A stretch of DNA of 64,000 nt from JAYUJH01 sp043765375 (lineage in GTDB: Bacteria > Pseudomonadota > Alphaproteobacteria > Rickettsiales > UBA998), in assembly GCA_043765375.1 (NCBI GenBank), contig JAYUJH010000006.1:1-64000 (forward strand). The letters are read 5' to 3'. The notes beneath the pieces were generated by a model that worked only from the letters and a program-made list of their open reading frames with translations, was not told the origin of the DNA and made no database searches. Positions 8,430-17,439 of the stretch are shown here, one piece after another. Every line of letters starts with the position of its first letter. Positions within the stretch are counted from its first letter, which is position 1. Made by a program: the position numbers and the translations under genes.

Positions 8430-11400
8430 ATGATTGATAAAATTACGGCCAAGTTGATTAGGGCTAAGTTGATTAGGGTGCGAGCAGGCAGATTGGAGGG
8501 TTATGCTTTCAACCCCGCCAAACCTTATGAACGCTGCGAATTAACCGTGATGGTAAATGGTGAAAATATTGCAACCGCCATTTGCACGCATCAATATGAT
8601 GGAATTGGTGATGATTATCACGGATTTGTGATTGCTCTGCCTGAATGTTATTATAATGGTGGCAAGCACATTGTAGATTTAATCATAGATGGTTATTCAA
8701 TCACTGGTTACCCGATTACTGCAACTTTTTGCGCCCCTGCACCAATTATGATTGCTGCACCATCACCACCATTGCGGTTGCATGGGGCGATTGATGGCTT
8801 GCATTTTGGGGTGTTGAGTGGCTGGTGCTTCAACCCAAATTGTCATGATGATTTGTTAAATATAGAATTGCATATTGATGATAATTTAATTGCAAATGCG
8901 TGTAATGATATATATCGGGCGGATTTATTGCATTTAGGCAGTGGAAATTATGGCTTCCGCATAACTATCCCCGAAGAATTACTTGATGATGGCACGCATC
9001 ATGTGAAAATAATCGCCACATCATCACGGCTAAACGATAATTCTCACGATAATCCAAATAATAGTGCCAATCCAAATAATAGTGATTATGCTAGCTTAGA
9101 GATAGCGCAAACCATTATCTTCCCGCAATTAACAGATTGTTATGATGGCAGGGTGGATTTGGCGCAGCACCCACGAGTTCAAGGCTGGGCTTGGAATATG
9201 CGCTCGCCAGATGAGATATTAGAGTTACAAGTTTTTCTAGCGGGTGAATTGCTGGGTAACGTTCAAGCGTGTGAAATGCGGCAAGATTTGGCTCGGGCGG
9301 GAGTTGGCAAAGGTGACAAAGCATTTAATTATATGTTACCAACCTCGCTTGACCCTTCCAAAGAATATGAAATTGAAGTGCGATTTGCAGCCAATGGCAA
9401 ATCACTTCGTCGCAGCCCGTTACCGCTAGTTTTTTCCAACGCCGCTACTAATTTCAATCAATATATTTTGCATAATGAGGCAATAAACGATGCAGACACA
9501 ACAGAAAAATGGCAAAATTGCCCGCAAATTAATGTGGAAAGGGCTATGTGGCAATTGCACGCTTTGGAACATGCCCGCCCAATATGCGTCATTATCCCGA
9601 TTTATAACGCCTATGATGAAGTGCAACAATGTGTGACAAGTTTGTTAGCAAATTGCAAATTGGCGGATAAAATTATCCTGATTAACGATGCAAGCACTGA
9701 TGAACGGATATTTGAGTTTTTGCATGAGTTGGATTTAGCGGGAGGGCTGGATAATCCCCTACACCCTTGCGAAACTGAGATTTTGCAACGCAATGATCCC
9801 CTCCACCCTTGCGGGGGAGGGTTAGGGTGGGGGGTTAAACCAATGCGAGAGGTTAAATCAGCAAATGAAATTGCATCAGAAGCAAAAATCAAAACCAAAT
9901 TACAAATTATCCATAATCCAAAAAATCTTGGCTATACCGCAACCGTCAACAAAGCAATGGCAGAATGTGCCAATCACGATGTTGCGCTGTTAAATAGCGA
10001 TACTCGGGTCACCCCAAACTGGTTGGAACAATTGCAATTAACCGCTTATATGTCAGCAAATATTGGCACAGTTACCGCTATTTCAAACAATGCGGGCGCA
10101 TTTTCTGTGCCAGAACTTGGTGACGTGGGCAACCAAACGCCAAGCAATTTCAATGATGCTGAAATAGGGCGATTAATCAGGCAAAACTCACTGCGTTTAT
10201 ACCCCAACACCCCCACCGCTAATGGATTTTGCTTGTTCATCAAGCGAGAATTACTCAACCAAATTGGTGATTTTAATGCGGATTTATTTCCCAGAGGATA
10301 TGGTGAAGAAAACGAGTTTTCCATGCGCTCCCGCAATGCAGGGTGGCAACATAAAGTTGATGATGCTTGCTTTATATTCCACCAGCGCAGTGCATCATTT
10401 GGTGATGAAAAAGCTATATTAATTGAAAATGCCAATAATGTTTTGCGTAAGCGATACCCTGAATATTCAAAATTAGCGGCTGATTTTTGCGTATCTCCCG
10501 CAATGCAACAAGTGCGCCGTCATGTCCGCTTATTATATCAAAACGCCAGAACCCCAAAACCTAGCATACTCCCAAAACCTCGTATAATATATGTGCTGCA
10601 CGGCAATGCAACAGGAGGAACACCATATACTACCCGTGATTTAATGAATAATTTAGCAAGTAAATGGGATATTTTCTTAGCGGAATGTGACCGCTCCACC
10701 ATCACTTTGAAAAGAATGATTAATGGAGAATTGCAACTAATGGGAGAATGGAAATTACAAACACCGCTCTCAATCGCTGATCAATTCCGCCCTGATTATG
10801 CTGCAATCATGTTATATTTATTGCAAACATATGCAATTGAGTTGGTGCATATTCGTCATTTGCATAAGCATTCGCTTGATTTGCCCCGCATCGCTAATGC
10901 GCTGCATATCCCCGTGATTTTATCATTCCATGATTTTTATTTCGTTTGTCCAACTATTAATTTGCTTGATGAAAAACAAAAGTTTTGTGGGGGCGTTTGC
11001 ACCAAAACCAAAATAACTCAAAATAATGGCAAAGCCAATGAGGCAGATACTCAAGCAACATCAGATTGCGCCCTACCCTATCCACTAGAGGAATCCATAC
11101 CACCGCTGAAACATCGTTTCATTCACCGTTGGCAGGAGGAAATATCACGCATTTTTCCATATATTAGTGGGTTTGTTACCACTAGTCATTTCGCCCGTGA
11201 TATTATGGTTAAGACATACCCAACCCTTGCCAATGAAGATTTTCGTGTGATTGAGCATGGTAGAGATTTTGCGCAACAGCAATATTTAGCGGTTGCACCA
11301 TCGCTAAATGCTCCCCTCAAAATTATAATCGCAGGGCAGATGACCAAGCATAAAGGGGCAGATTTCATTGAAAAATTGCTAAAATTGGACACTGACAACG

Positions 11401-11822
11401 GCGCAATAGAGTTTCACTTTCTTGGCAATCTCCCTGAAAAATATTCGCATTTGGGTGTGTTTCATGGCAGTTATAGCCGTGATGAATTGCCCGCCAAAGT
11501 TGCAGAAATTGGTGGCAATGTGATGGGAATATTTTCCATTTGGGCAGAAACATATTGCCATGTTCTCTCAGAAGCATGGGCGTGTGGAATGCCCGTTATC
11601 GCAAGCAATTTAGGCGCATTAAAAGAGCGCATTAATATCCATGGTGGGGGGTGGGTAATTGACATTGCTAAGCCAAAATCCGCATATACAAAAATATGCG
11701 CAATCCGTGCGAATGAGAATGATTATCAGCGTAAAGTTGCCGCCGCCTCATTGCAAGCACTTCGCAATATTAATGAAATGTCAGATGATTATGCTGATTT
11801 TTATGCTGATGTGATGCGATGA
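8430..11822 (+). CDS. Large bifunctional glycosyltransferase (GT2 + GT4) with N-terminal beta modules
   Basis: 1130 residues. Three related beta-sandwich modules come first (about 20-100, 118-212, 240-330), each with a G(Y/W)(A/C)(F/W)N opening, as in GRLEGYAFNP, VLSGWCFNP and VQGWAWN. A GT2 domain starts near residue 386 (VIIPIYNAYDE, IILINDASTD) with an acidic NSDTRV motif near 520. A GT4-like domain runs from about 716 (RIIYVLHGNATGGTP) to the end, with AGQMTKHKGAD and SEAWACGMPVIASN for nucleotide-sugar binding. The fusion suggests sequential addition of two sugars to a surface glycan; substrates are unknown. About 50 extra residues (435-488) after INDASTD come from an in-frame G/C-rich palindrome. 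The start region contains a 15-nt-period duplication (KLIRAKLIRV). Confidence 0.85.
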   Translation: MIDKITAKLIRAKLIRVRAGRLEGYAFNPAKPYERCELTVMVNGENIATAICTHQYDGIGDDYHGFVIALPECYYNGGKHIVDLIIDGYSITGYPITATFCAPAPIMIAAPSPPLRLHGAIDGLHFGVLSGWCFNPNCHDDLLNIELHIDDNLIANACNDIYRADLLHLGSGNYGFRITIPEELLDDGTHHVKIIATSSRLNDNSHDNPNNSANPNNSDYASLEIAQTIIFPQLTDCYDGRVDLAQHPRVQGWAWNMRSPDEILELQVFLAGELLGNVQACEMRQDLARAGVGKGDKAFNYMLPTSLDPSKEYEIEVRFAANGKSLRRSPLPLVFSNAATNFNQYILHNEAINDADTTEKWQNCPQINVERAMWQLHALEHARPICVIIPIYNAYDEVQQCVTSLLANCKLADKIILINDASTDERIFEFLHELDLAGGLDNPLHPCETEILQRNDPLHPCGGGLGWGVKPMREVKSANEIASEAKIKTKLQIIHNPKNLGYTATVNKAMAECANHDVALLNSDTRVTPNWLEQLQLTAYMSANIGTVTAISNNAGAFSVPELGDVGNQTPSNFNDAEIGRLIRQNSLRLYPNTPTANGFCLFIKRELLNQIGDFNADLFPRGYGEENEFSMRSRNAGWQHKVDDACFIFHQRSASFGDEKAILIENANNVLRKRYPEYSKLAADFCVSPAMQQVRRHVRLLYQNARTPKPSILPKPRIIYVLHGNATGGTPYTTRDLMNNLASKWDIFLAECDRSTITLKRMINGELQLMGEWKLQTPLSIADQFRPDYAAIMLYLLQTYAIELVHIRHLHKHSLDLPRIANALHIPVILSFHDFYFVCPTINLLDEKQKFCGGVCTKTKITQNNGKANEADTQATSDCALPYPLEESIPPLKHRFIHRWQEEISRIFPYISGFVTTSHFARDIMVKTYPTLANEDFRVIEHGRDFAQQQYLAVAPSLNAPLKIIIAGQMTKHKGADFIEKLLKLDTDNGAIEFHFLGNLPEKYSHLGVFHGSYSRDELPAKVAEIGGNVMGIFSIWAETYCHVLSEAWACGMPVIASNLGALKERINIHGGGWVIDIAKPKSAYTKICAIRANENDYQRKVAAASLQALRNINEMSDDYADFYADVMR
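9754..9834. repeat. In-frame G/C-rich palindromic element inside the glycosyltransferase gene
   Basis: The segment holds two direct copies of ATCCCCT(A/C)CACCCTTGCG (from 9754 and 9796, 42 nt apart). An imperfect inverted repeat is formed by CCCTCCACCCT (9799-9809) and AGGGTGGGGGG (9824-9834; 10 of 11 positions pair). It is far richer in G and C than the surrounding gene and is translated as DNPLHPC / NDPLHPC plus a Gly-rich stretch. Confidence 0.75.
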
Positions 11823-11889
11823 TGTTGTTATGTGATTGTGTTAAATAGTGTTTTTCGGGGTAATTTTTTTAGGGTGACTTTTTGGAATG

Positions 11890-11913
11890 GATACCAGCCT
11901 CCGCTGGTATGAC
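11890..11913. repeat. Short-form dispersed palindrome, CTCC loop
   Basis: GATACCAGC-CTCC-GCTGGTATGAC with an 8-bp perfect stem. One of two copies in the convergent junction between the glycosyltransferase and kdsB genes. Confidence 0.85.
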
Positions 11914-11990
11914 AAACGCTAACAACCAATTGCTATTCCCGCCCACACATTCCCGTCACTAATTCTATATACAACTCACAACTCCCGTCA

Positions 11991-12008
11991 CTCCGTCGCA
12001 GGACGGAG
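11991..12008. repeat. Second type of short palindrome
   Basis: CTCCGTC-GCAG-GACGGAG: a 7-bp perfect stem with a 4-nt loop, unrelated in sequence to the ACCAGC palindromes on either side. It is flanked by GTCA and TCCATA, as the long-form ACCAGC repeat is. Confidence 0.65.
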
Positions 12009-12044
12009 TCCATAAAAACACACAAAGCAATTATGGGGTTAATA

Positions 12045-12068
12045 GATACCAGCCTCCGCTGGTATGAC
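12045..12068. repeat. Short-form dispersed palindrome, CTCC loop
   Basis: Identical to 11890-11913. Located 33 nt downstream of the kdsB stop codon. Confidence 0.85.
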
Positions 12069-12100
12069 AACATAAAAATATGTCCCAATATTAAAGAGGC

Positions 12101-12919
12101 TCACAATAACTCGCCATGCTTGGCAATCAAAGCCTCGGCAATAAGCACATCTTGCGGGCTATCAACGCCAGACATTGCCGCACGATTGCCATAATCCACC
12201 GCAACGCACCTGATTTTGCAATCATTTTCCAGCAAGCGTAATTGCTCCAAACCCTCTAACTTCTCATAATTACTCTCTGCCATAGTGGAATAGCGGGCAA
12301 GCATTACGGCAGAGTAACCATAAATCCCAATATGTCGCCACACAGGACTTATCATTGCTGAAGATTGCGCTCGCAATTCCTCCTCCCCCCTGATTGCAGG
12401 AATAATTTGTTTGCTAAACCATAATGCTTGACCGTCAGATTTGCGCAACGCAACTATTGTTCCACTAAATGGCGTTTTGATTTTTTGTTGACGCATTAAA
12501 TCCAACTCCGTCCATGAAAGCTGGGTAACAAGCGTCACAACATCAGCAGGGTTGCTCCAATATGAATTAATCATATCCACAATAAAATCTGGCGGGGTGA
12601 GCGGTGCATCGCCTTGCAAATTAATGATAAACTCTGGTGCGTATGATAATTTAGCCACTGCCTGAGCGCATCTATCCGATCCACTTTGGCAATTCTCATC
12701 AGTTAGCACATAATCAACGCCAAGTTCCACACAATGATTGGCTATCATCTCATGATCGGTTGCAACCAGCACTTTGCAATCACCCGCCAGCTTGGCAGCC
12801 TCATTGGCGATTGCCACCACCCGTGCAAGCATAGTCTGCCCCGCAATAATGGCGAGTGGTTTGGCAGGCAACCTTGTTGAAGCATAACGTGCGGGAATTA
12901 TTATTATATTTTTAGTCAT
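12101..12919 (-). CDS. kdsB: 3-deoxy-manno-octulosonate cytidylyltransferase (CMP-KDO synthetase)
   Basis: Activates KDO with CTP for attachment to lipid A in LPS synthesis. 272 residues from the ATG at 12919, where family homology begins (IIIIPARYASTRLPAKPL, the nucleotide-binding signature). A further ATG 36 nt upstream would add a non-conserved tail. Also seen are VATDHEMI, the SGSDRCAQA segment, NLQGDAPL and, near the C-terminus, YDY-like IGIYGYSA and LEGLEQLRLLENDCKI. Other KDO genes are not nearby. It is divergent from the FliK-like gene and converges on the glycosyltransferase. Confidence 0.95.
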   Translation of the reverse strand: MTKNIIIIPARYASTRLPAKPLAIIAGQTMLARVVAIANEAAKLAGDCKVLVATDHEMIANHCVELGVDYVLTDENCQSGSDRCAQAVAKLSYAPEFIINLQGDAPLTPPDFIVDMINSYWSNPADVVTLVTQLSWTELDLMRQQKIKTPFSGTIVALRKSDGQALWFSKQIIPAIRGEEELRAQSSAMISPVWRHIGIYGYSAVMLARYSTMAESNYEKLEGLEQLRLLENDCKIRCVAVDYGNRAAMSGVDSPQDVLIAEALIAKHGELL

Positions 12920-12978
12920 TTTTGCTATTGCATATATATGTGCTTTAATATTCATGATATATCAGTTATATTGTAGCA

Positions 12979-14976
12979 ATGGAATATAATTTTAATCTTA
13001 TCCCAAATAATTCAAGCAACAGCGTGACTAACGTTGCATCAGCAAGGTTGATGCTAGAAAATGCAAACCCTGCTATTATTTCTGTGTTAGCCAAAAATGG
13101 TGCAACTTTGAGCGGTATAGTTCAAAGCCGCAGCAATAACGGCGTGGTAAGTTTGCAAACAGACTTTGGCAATCTCAACCTCAAAAGTGATTTATTCCTC
13201 AAAAAAGGGGCGGAACTTGTCATTAAAATTGAGCAAAAACAATCAGATTTAATTGCAAAAATAATTAGCGTTAATGGTTTATCACCAAATAAATATCAAG
13301 AAATTATGGCTGCTGAAAAAGCGTTAATCATACAAGATAAAGTGACGACTAGCTCCAATGTGATTGAAAATAAGATTGATAGCAAAATTGAGAATAAGGC
13401 GGTAATAACTCCACCCCAAACAATAACTAATTCCTCCCCAAACTTGAGTGCGCCACAATTGCGGGGAGTATTTTTGCAACAACCAAAAATTAGCCCTGAA
13501 TTATTGCAACAAATCGCCCCGACTATGAATTATGGCACAAGTTTGAGTGCAGGAACGGCGTTACAATTAAAAATCATTAATATTTTAATTCCTGATGATA
13601 ATATTAATGATACTTTTACTAACTTAAATAATATAGCGACTAATAATTCAGCAACTAATAGTTCAGCGAAAAATAATGTAACACAAAATAATTTAACGCA
13701 AAGCCTTGCAGCAACAAATACAATTCAACCGCCGCCCCAGCCACAAACAAAATCTTCACAACTAACATCGCCACAATTATCTGCATCACATGCAATTAAC
13801 GCAACTAACACGCCAAATATCGCCAATAATTCCGCTTTGCCTCCCACAACCCCCGCCATAACCAGCACTTTAGTATCTGCCGGCAATGACAAAACCAAAC
13901 TTACCCCGCTGGAATATTTGCGAAATATTTTGCCTAATAATTCAAGCATCACTCAAGCGGCTAATCCAACCACCACCGCACCAAATATTTTTAATGGAGT
14001 GGTGTTGCATCAAGCTAATATGCGGGAGCTAACCATGCAAACTGATATGGGACTGGTGAAGTTATTTTTAAGCACGCCATTACCCAAAGGTTCAATCATT
14101 CAATTTGAATTGTTACAGCTGGAAAATGTAAGGGGGGTGATGAATGGAACGAGGGGGGCTTTGTTGCAAGATTTATCCACGGAAGAATTGTTCAAAACCA
14201 CGCCAACAAACTTGCCCACTTTGGAAGAAATGGTGGAGTTAAAACATTTAAGCCAAATCCCCACCCCTGCATATTTGCAACCGCATATTGTGCCAAGGAT
14301 TGGTGCAACTTTGGCGAATGAAATGTTATTTTTTCTAAATGCTTTAACTAATTTTAATCCATCTACTTTGAAACAAAATAATCTGCAAAAAACTGATGCA
14401 CAAAAATTGCTCGGAGATGTTTTGCATCAACAATTGCAATCACTTGAGGGCGGGGATTCAAAACTTAACAACTTAAATAATGAGATTGGCTCGCTTAAAA
14501 AAACCTTTGAGCAATCATTACAAAACTTAAAAAATGATGATCCTAAAAAAGAAAATTGGCAAAGCATGTTAATTCCAATTTATGATGGAACTCAATTGCG
14601 CCCCATTCAATTATTTATGAAAAAAAAACAAGTAAGCAACAAAGATGTGACGCAAATAACCAACCATTTTATGCTGGAATTGGAGTTGGATAATATAGGT
14701 TTGATGCAGCTTGATGGCTTGGTTCAACAACAAAAAGTGAATGCTAATAACGCATCATCACCTAAAACCGCTAATATTAATTTTAACATGATAATTCGCA
14801 CCCAGCAACCATGGGAAGATGCAATCAAAGCAGATATAATTAATATTTTCACCAGTGCGCAACAAATCACGGGGACAAAAGGAACATTGCAATTTCAGCA
14901 TGGTAAAGCGGCGATAATCCCTCACCCTGATGTGACTTCTTCGCCCAAAACACAAGAGCGTAGCATCATTGTGTGA
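12979..14976 (+). CDS. FliK C-terminal-like protein with low-complexity linker
   Basis: 665 residues. An N-terminal beta domain (about 1-105) contains GVVSLQTDFGNLNL. A second, similar module near 340-390 contains RELTMQTDMGLVKLFL, so the domain is duplicated. Between them lies a long Asn/Thr/Pro/Gln-rich linker. The C-terminus (about 525-650) reads MLIPIYDGTQLRPIQLF, then ELELDNIGLMQLDGLVQ and NMIIRTQQPWEDAIKADI. This resembles the C-terminal domain of flagellar hook-length control protein FliK, as seen in Rhodospirillales FliK-like proteins. No flagellar gene is in the window, so a flagellar role is unproven. No signal peptide or membrane segment is evident. Confidence 0.55.
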   Translation: MEYNFNLIPNNSSNSVTNVASARLMLENANPAIISVLAKNGATLSGIVQSRSNNGVVSLQTDFGNLNLKSDLFLKKGAELVIKIEQKQSDLIAKIISVNGLSPNKYQEIMAAEKALIIQDKVTTSSNVIENKIDSKIENKAVITPPQTITNSSPNLSAPQLRGVFLQQPKISPELLQQIAPTMNYGTSLSAGTALQLKIINILIPDDNINDTFTNLNNIATNNSATNSSAKNNVTQNNLTQSLAATNTIQPPPQPQTKSSQLTSPQLSASHAINATNTPNIANNSALPPTTPAITSTLVSAGNDKTKLTPLEYLRNILPNNSSITQAANPTTTAPNIFNGVVLHQANMRELTMQTDMGLVKLFLSTPLPKGSIIQFELLQLENVRGVMNGTRGALLQDLSTEELFKTTPTNLPTLEEMVELKHLSQIPTPAYLQPHIVPRIGATLANEMLFFLNALTNFNPSTLKQNNLQKTDAQKLLGDVLHQQLQSLEGGDSKLNNLNNEIGSLKKTFEQSLQNLKNDDPKKENWQSMLIPIYDGTQLRPIQLFMKKKQVSNKDVTQITNHFMLELELDNIGLMQLDGLVQQQKVNANNASSPKTANINFNMIIRTQQPWEDAIKADIINIFTSAQQITGTKGTLQFQHGKAAIIPHPDVTSSPKTQERSIIV

Positions 14977-15086
14977 TGTGTGAGATTGTGATGTGCGAAA
15001 TGTTGATTTTGGCTGATTTTTGATTGCAATAAATCACCTTAAATGATATATTGATTTTAGTTATATATGACCATGAAACAATAGAA

Positions 15087-15503
15087 ATGAATATACACAC
15101 AGAAACCTTTAATGCGTTCAAACAAGCGGGAGTGCCAGAAGAATATGCGCAACGAGCCGCAACAGCAGTGGCGGGTGACCAAAACGCAATCATAGAAAAA
15201 TTGACTAAAATGGAAAATGATATTGCTAATAGGTTTATCAGGTTTGAAAATGATATAACTAACAAGCTAATTAGATTTGATAATGAAATTAACACGAAAT
15301 TAGTTAAGATGGAAAATGATATCAACAACAAGTTCGTTAAAATGGAAGGTGATATTGAAAAACGCTTTACAAAATTAGAACATGATATTCGTGAAGATAC
15401 GCATTCTTTAGATAAAAAGTTTCTCATAATAACTACTATAGTAAGCAGCACGTTGCCCATAATTGGCGGTATGTTGTTTTTTGTACTAAAAGCACTTAAT
15501 TAA
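15087..15503 (+). CDS. DUF1640/CCDC90-like coiled-coil membrane protein with hendecad repeats
   Basis: 138 residues from the ATG at 15087; an upstream in-frame start at 15051 would add 12 unlikely residues. An N-terminal domain (MNIHTETFNAFKQAGVPEEY) is followed by six consecutive 11-residue units, such as KMENDIANRFI, RFENDITNKLI, RFDNEINTKLV and KMENDINNKFV, then a C-terminal transmembrane helix (about 110-132). This layout matches the bacterial DUF1640 relatives of mitochondrial CCDC90/MCUR1. The regular 11-residue period implies a parallel coiled-coil stalk anchored in a membrane. A paralogue of the same design lies at 45493-45813. Function is unknown. Confidence 0.7.
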   Translation: MNIHTETFNAFKQAGVPEEYAQRAATAVAGDQNAIIEKLTKMENDIANRFIRFENDITNKLIRFDNEINTKLVKMENDINNKFVKMEGDIEKRFTKLEHDIREDTHSLDKKFLIITTIVSSTLPIIGGMLFFVLKALN

Positions 15504-15565
15504 ACATCAAAACCATCATAATATAATTTCACGTTACGCATTTTTATGCTATAAACCCGTATTAT

Positions 15566-16561
15566 ATGAGTTTTGAAAATTATCCACCATCATTGCAGCA
15601 ATTAACTGAGCTAACCGCATCTGATATTTTGCTTGTTAATAAGGTGATATTGGCAAATGTTGAGCAGTCCGTCCCGCTCATAACTGATATTGCGCACCAT
15701 ATTGTGCAATCAGGAGGAAAGCGTTTGCGCCCCTGCTTAACCATTGCTTGTGCTAAATTGCTAGCATATGAAGGGGTTCGTCATATCAACTTAGCAGCGA
15801 GTGTGGAGCTAATTCATACCGCAACATTATTGCATGATGATGTGGTTGATGAAAGCACAATGCGCCGAGGGTTAGAGACTGCAAATAATATATGGAGCAA
15901 TCAAGCAAGCGTGTTGGTGGGAGATTTTTTGCTTTCACGGGCGTTTCAATTGATGGTTGCTGACGAGGCGATTCCAGTGCTGAAATTGCTATCTGACGCT
16001 TCAGCGACCATTTCACAAGGTGAAGTTAAGCAGCTTGTTGCCGCTGGTGATGTGAACACAACGAGCGAAACTTACTTTGAGATAATCCATGCCAAAACTG
16101 CTGTATTGTTTGCAGCAGCTTGTGAAATTGCCCCAATCATTGCTGGAAAACCCGAATTACGCCCGCATTTTGCTCAATTTGGCAATCACCTTGGGATTGC
16201 CTTTCAATTGATTGATGATGCGCTTGATTATTCCACCAACCTTGAAGATTTAGGAAAAAATATTGGTGATGATTTGCGTGAAGGCAAAATGACCCTACCA
16301 GTGATTATCTCATATGCTGCTGGAAATGAGAGCGAGCGAGCATTTTGGCAACAAGTTATTGCAGAAAATGTTGCAACCGAGTCGGATTTATCTCACGCAA
16401 TCGCCCTAATTGGCAAGCATAATGCAATTAAATATATTATGGAACAAGCAAAACAACATTTGCAACAAGCATCAAATGCTTTGAATGAAATTGGCGGCGA
16501 GCAAAATGCAACAAATGCACTTAAATCAACGCTTGCTTTTTGTTTGGCGAGAAAAAACTGA
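15566..16561 (+). CDS. ispB: Polyprenyl (octaprenyl-type) diphosphate synthase
   Basis: Elongates farnesyl diphosphate with isopentenyl diphosphate to make the ubiquinone side chain. 331 residues with both aspartate-rich motifs: LLHDDVVDESTMRRG (first DDxxD) and FQLIDDALDY (second), plus GGKRLRPCLTIA for substrate binding and GDDLREGKMTLP near the C-terminus. The exact chain length made (C40, C45 or C50) cannot be read from sequence. hisG follows 21 nt downstream, giving a likely two-gene transcript. Confidence 0.93.
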   Translation: MSFENYPPSLQQLTELTASDILLVNKVILANVEQSVPLITDIAHHIVQSGGKRLRPCLTIACAKLLAYEGVRHINLAASVELIHTATLLHDDVVDESTMRRGLETANNIWSNQASVLVGDFLLSRAFQLMVADEAIPVLKLLSDASATISQGEVKQLVAAGDVNTTSETYFEIIHAKTAVLFAAACEIAPIIAGKPELRPHFAQFGNHLGIAFQLIDDALDYSTNLEDLGKNIGDDLREGKMTLPVIISYAAGNESERAFWQQVIAENVATESDLSHAIALIGKHNAIKYIMEQAKQHLQQASNALNEIGGEQNATNALKSTLAFCLARKN

Positions 16562-16582
16562 AATATATTAAAGAGTTGAGAT

Positions 16583-17266
16583 ATGATTAAACCAATCACA
16601 ATTGCCATTCCCAAAGGGCGGATATATGAAGAATTGCAACCATTATTGCAGGCTTGTGGAATTGTTCCAGAGCCAGCATTTTTTAATGATAATGCACGGC
16701 AATTGATTTTTGCAACTAATCAACCACATATCAGGTTCATTCGGGTGCGATCATTTGATGCGGCAACATTTGTGGCGTTTGGTGCAGCAGAAATTGGTAT
16801 GGTTGGCAGCGATGTTTTGGAAGAGTTTAATTATGACGAAATATACGCCCCGCTAGATTTGGGCATCGGCAAATGCAGGTTGAGTGTAGCAGAATTGGCA
16901 AAAAATATTTATAATGGTGACATAAGAAATGATATCCTAAATAACGACAGCCTAAATAACGCAACTCACATACGGATTGCGACTAAATATCCTAACCTCA
17001 CCAAGAAATATTTCGCTAACCAAGGGGTGCAAGCGGAGTGCATCAAACTCAATGGTGCAATGGAATTAGCTCCTATACTCGGATTATCAGAACGTATTGT
17101 GGATTTAGTTTCCACTGGTAGCACGCTCAAGGCTAACGGACTGGTTGAAATTGCAACCATAATGCAAATATCAACCCGTTTGATAATCAACCGCTTATTT
17201 TATAAAACAGAGGCGAATCTTGCACAGGATTTGATTAGTGGATTTAGGAATGCGATGGTGAAATAG
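16583..17266 (+). CDS. hisG: ATP phosphoribosyltransferase, short form
   Basis: First step of histidine synthesis, joining ATP and PRPP. 227 residues with the N-terminal IAIPKGRIYEEL, AEIGMVGSDVLEE and the PRPP-binding VDLVSTGSTLKANGL. The C-terminal regulatory domain of long HisG is absent, so this is the HisG_S type, which normally needs the HisRS-like partner HisZ; no hisZ is in the window. A 15-nt-period duplication (16936-16961) inserts an extra Asn/Asp loop around residue 115, in a surface region of the family. It ends in TAG, at a palindrome-bearing convergent junction. Confidence 0.95.
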   Translation: MIKPITIAIPKGRIYEELQPLLQACGIVPEPAFFNDNARQLIFATNQPHIRFIRVRSFDAATFVAFGAAEIGMVGSDVLEEFNYDEIYAPLDLGIGKCRLSVAELAKNIYNGDIRNDILNNDSLNNATHIRIATKYPNLTKKYFANQGVQAECIKLNGAMELAPILGLSERIVDLVSTGSTLKANGLVEIATIMQISTRLIINRLFYKTEANLAQDLISGFRNAMVK

Positions 17267-17300
17267 GATATATTATTGTTTGCTAACAAAGTTAATTTAT

Positions 17301-17345
17301 GGATACCAGCTTTTGGCTACGCCTCTCTTCGGGTGCTGGTATGAC
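17301..17345. repeat. Long-form dispersed palindromic repeat (45 nt)
   Basis: Reverse complement of 1453-1497 with a single mismatch. It carries the same ACCAGC ends as the short form, separated by an internal segment of about 25 nt. It lies between the convergent hisG and EAL genes. Confidence 0.85.
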
Positions 17346-17374
17346 AAAACTCGCAAGACTTTACTTAAAATATA

Positions 17375-17398
17375 GATACCAGCCTGCGCTGGTATGAC
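17375..17398. repeat. Short-form dispersed palindrome, CTGC loop
   Basis: Identical to 1527-1550. Again paired with a long-form copy (29 nt apart, as at 1453-1550). Confidence 0.85.
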
Positions 17399-17439
17399 AA
17401 ACGCTAACATAGGCGCAAGCCTCGCCTCCAATTAATCCA

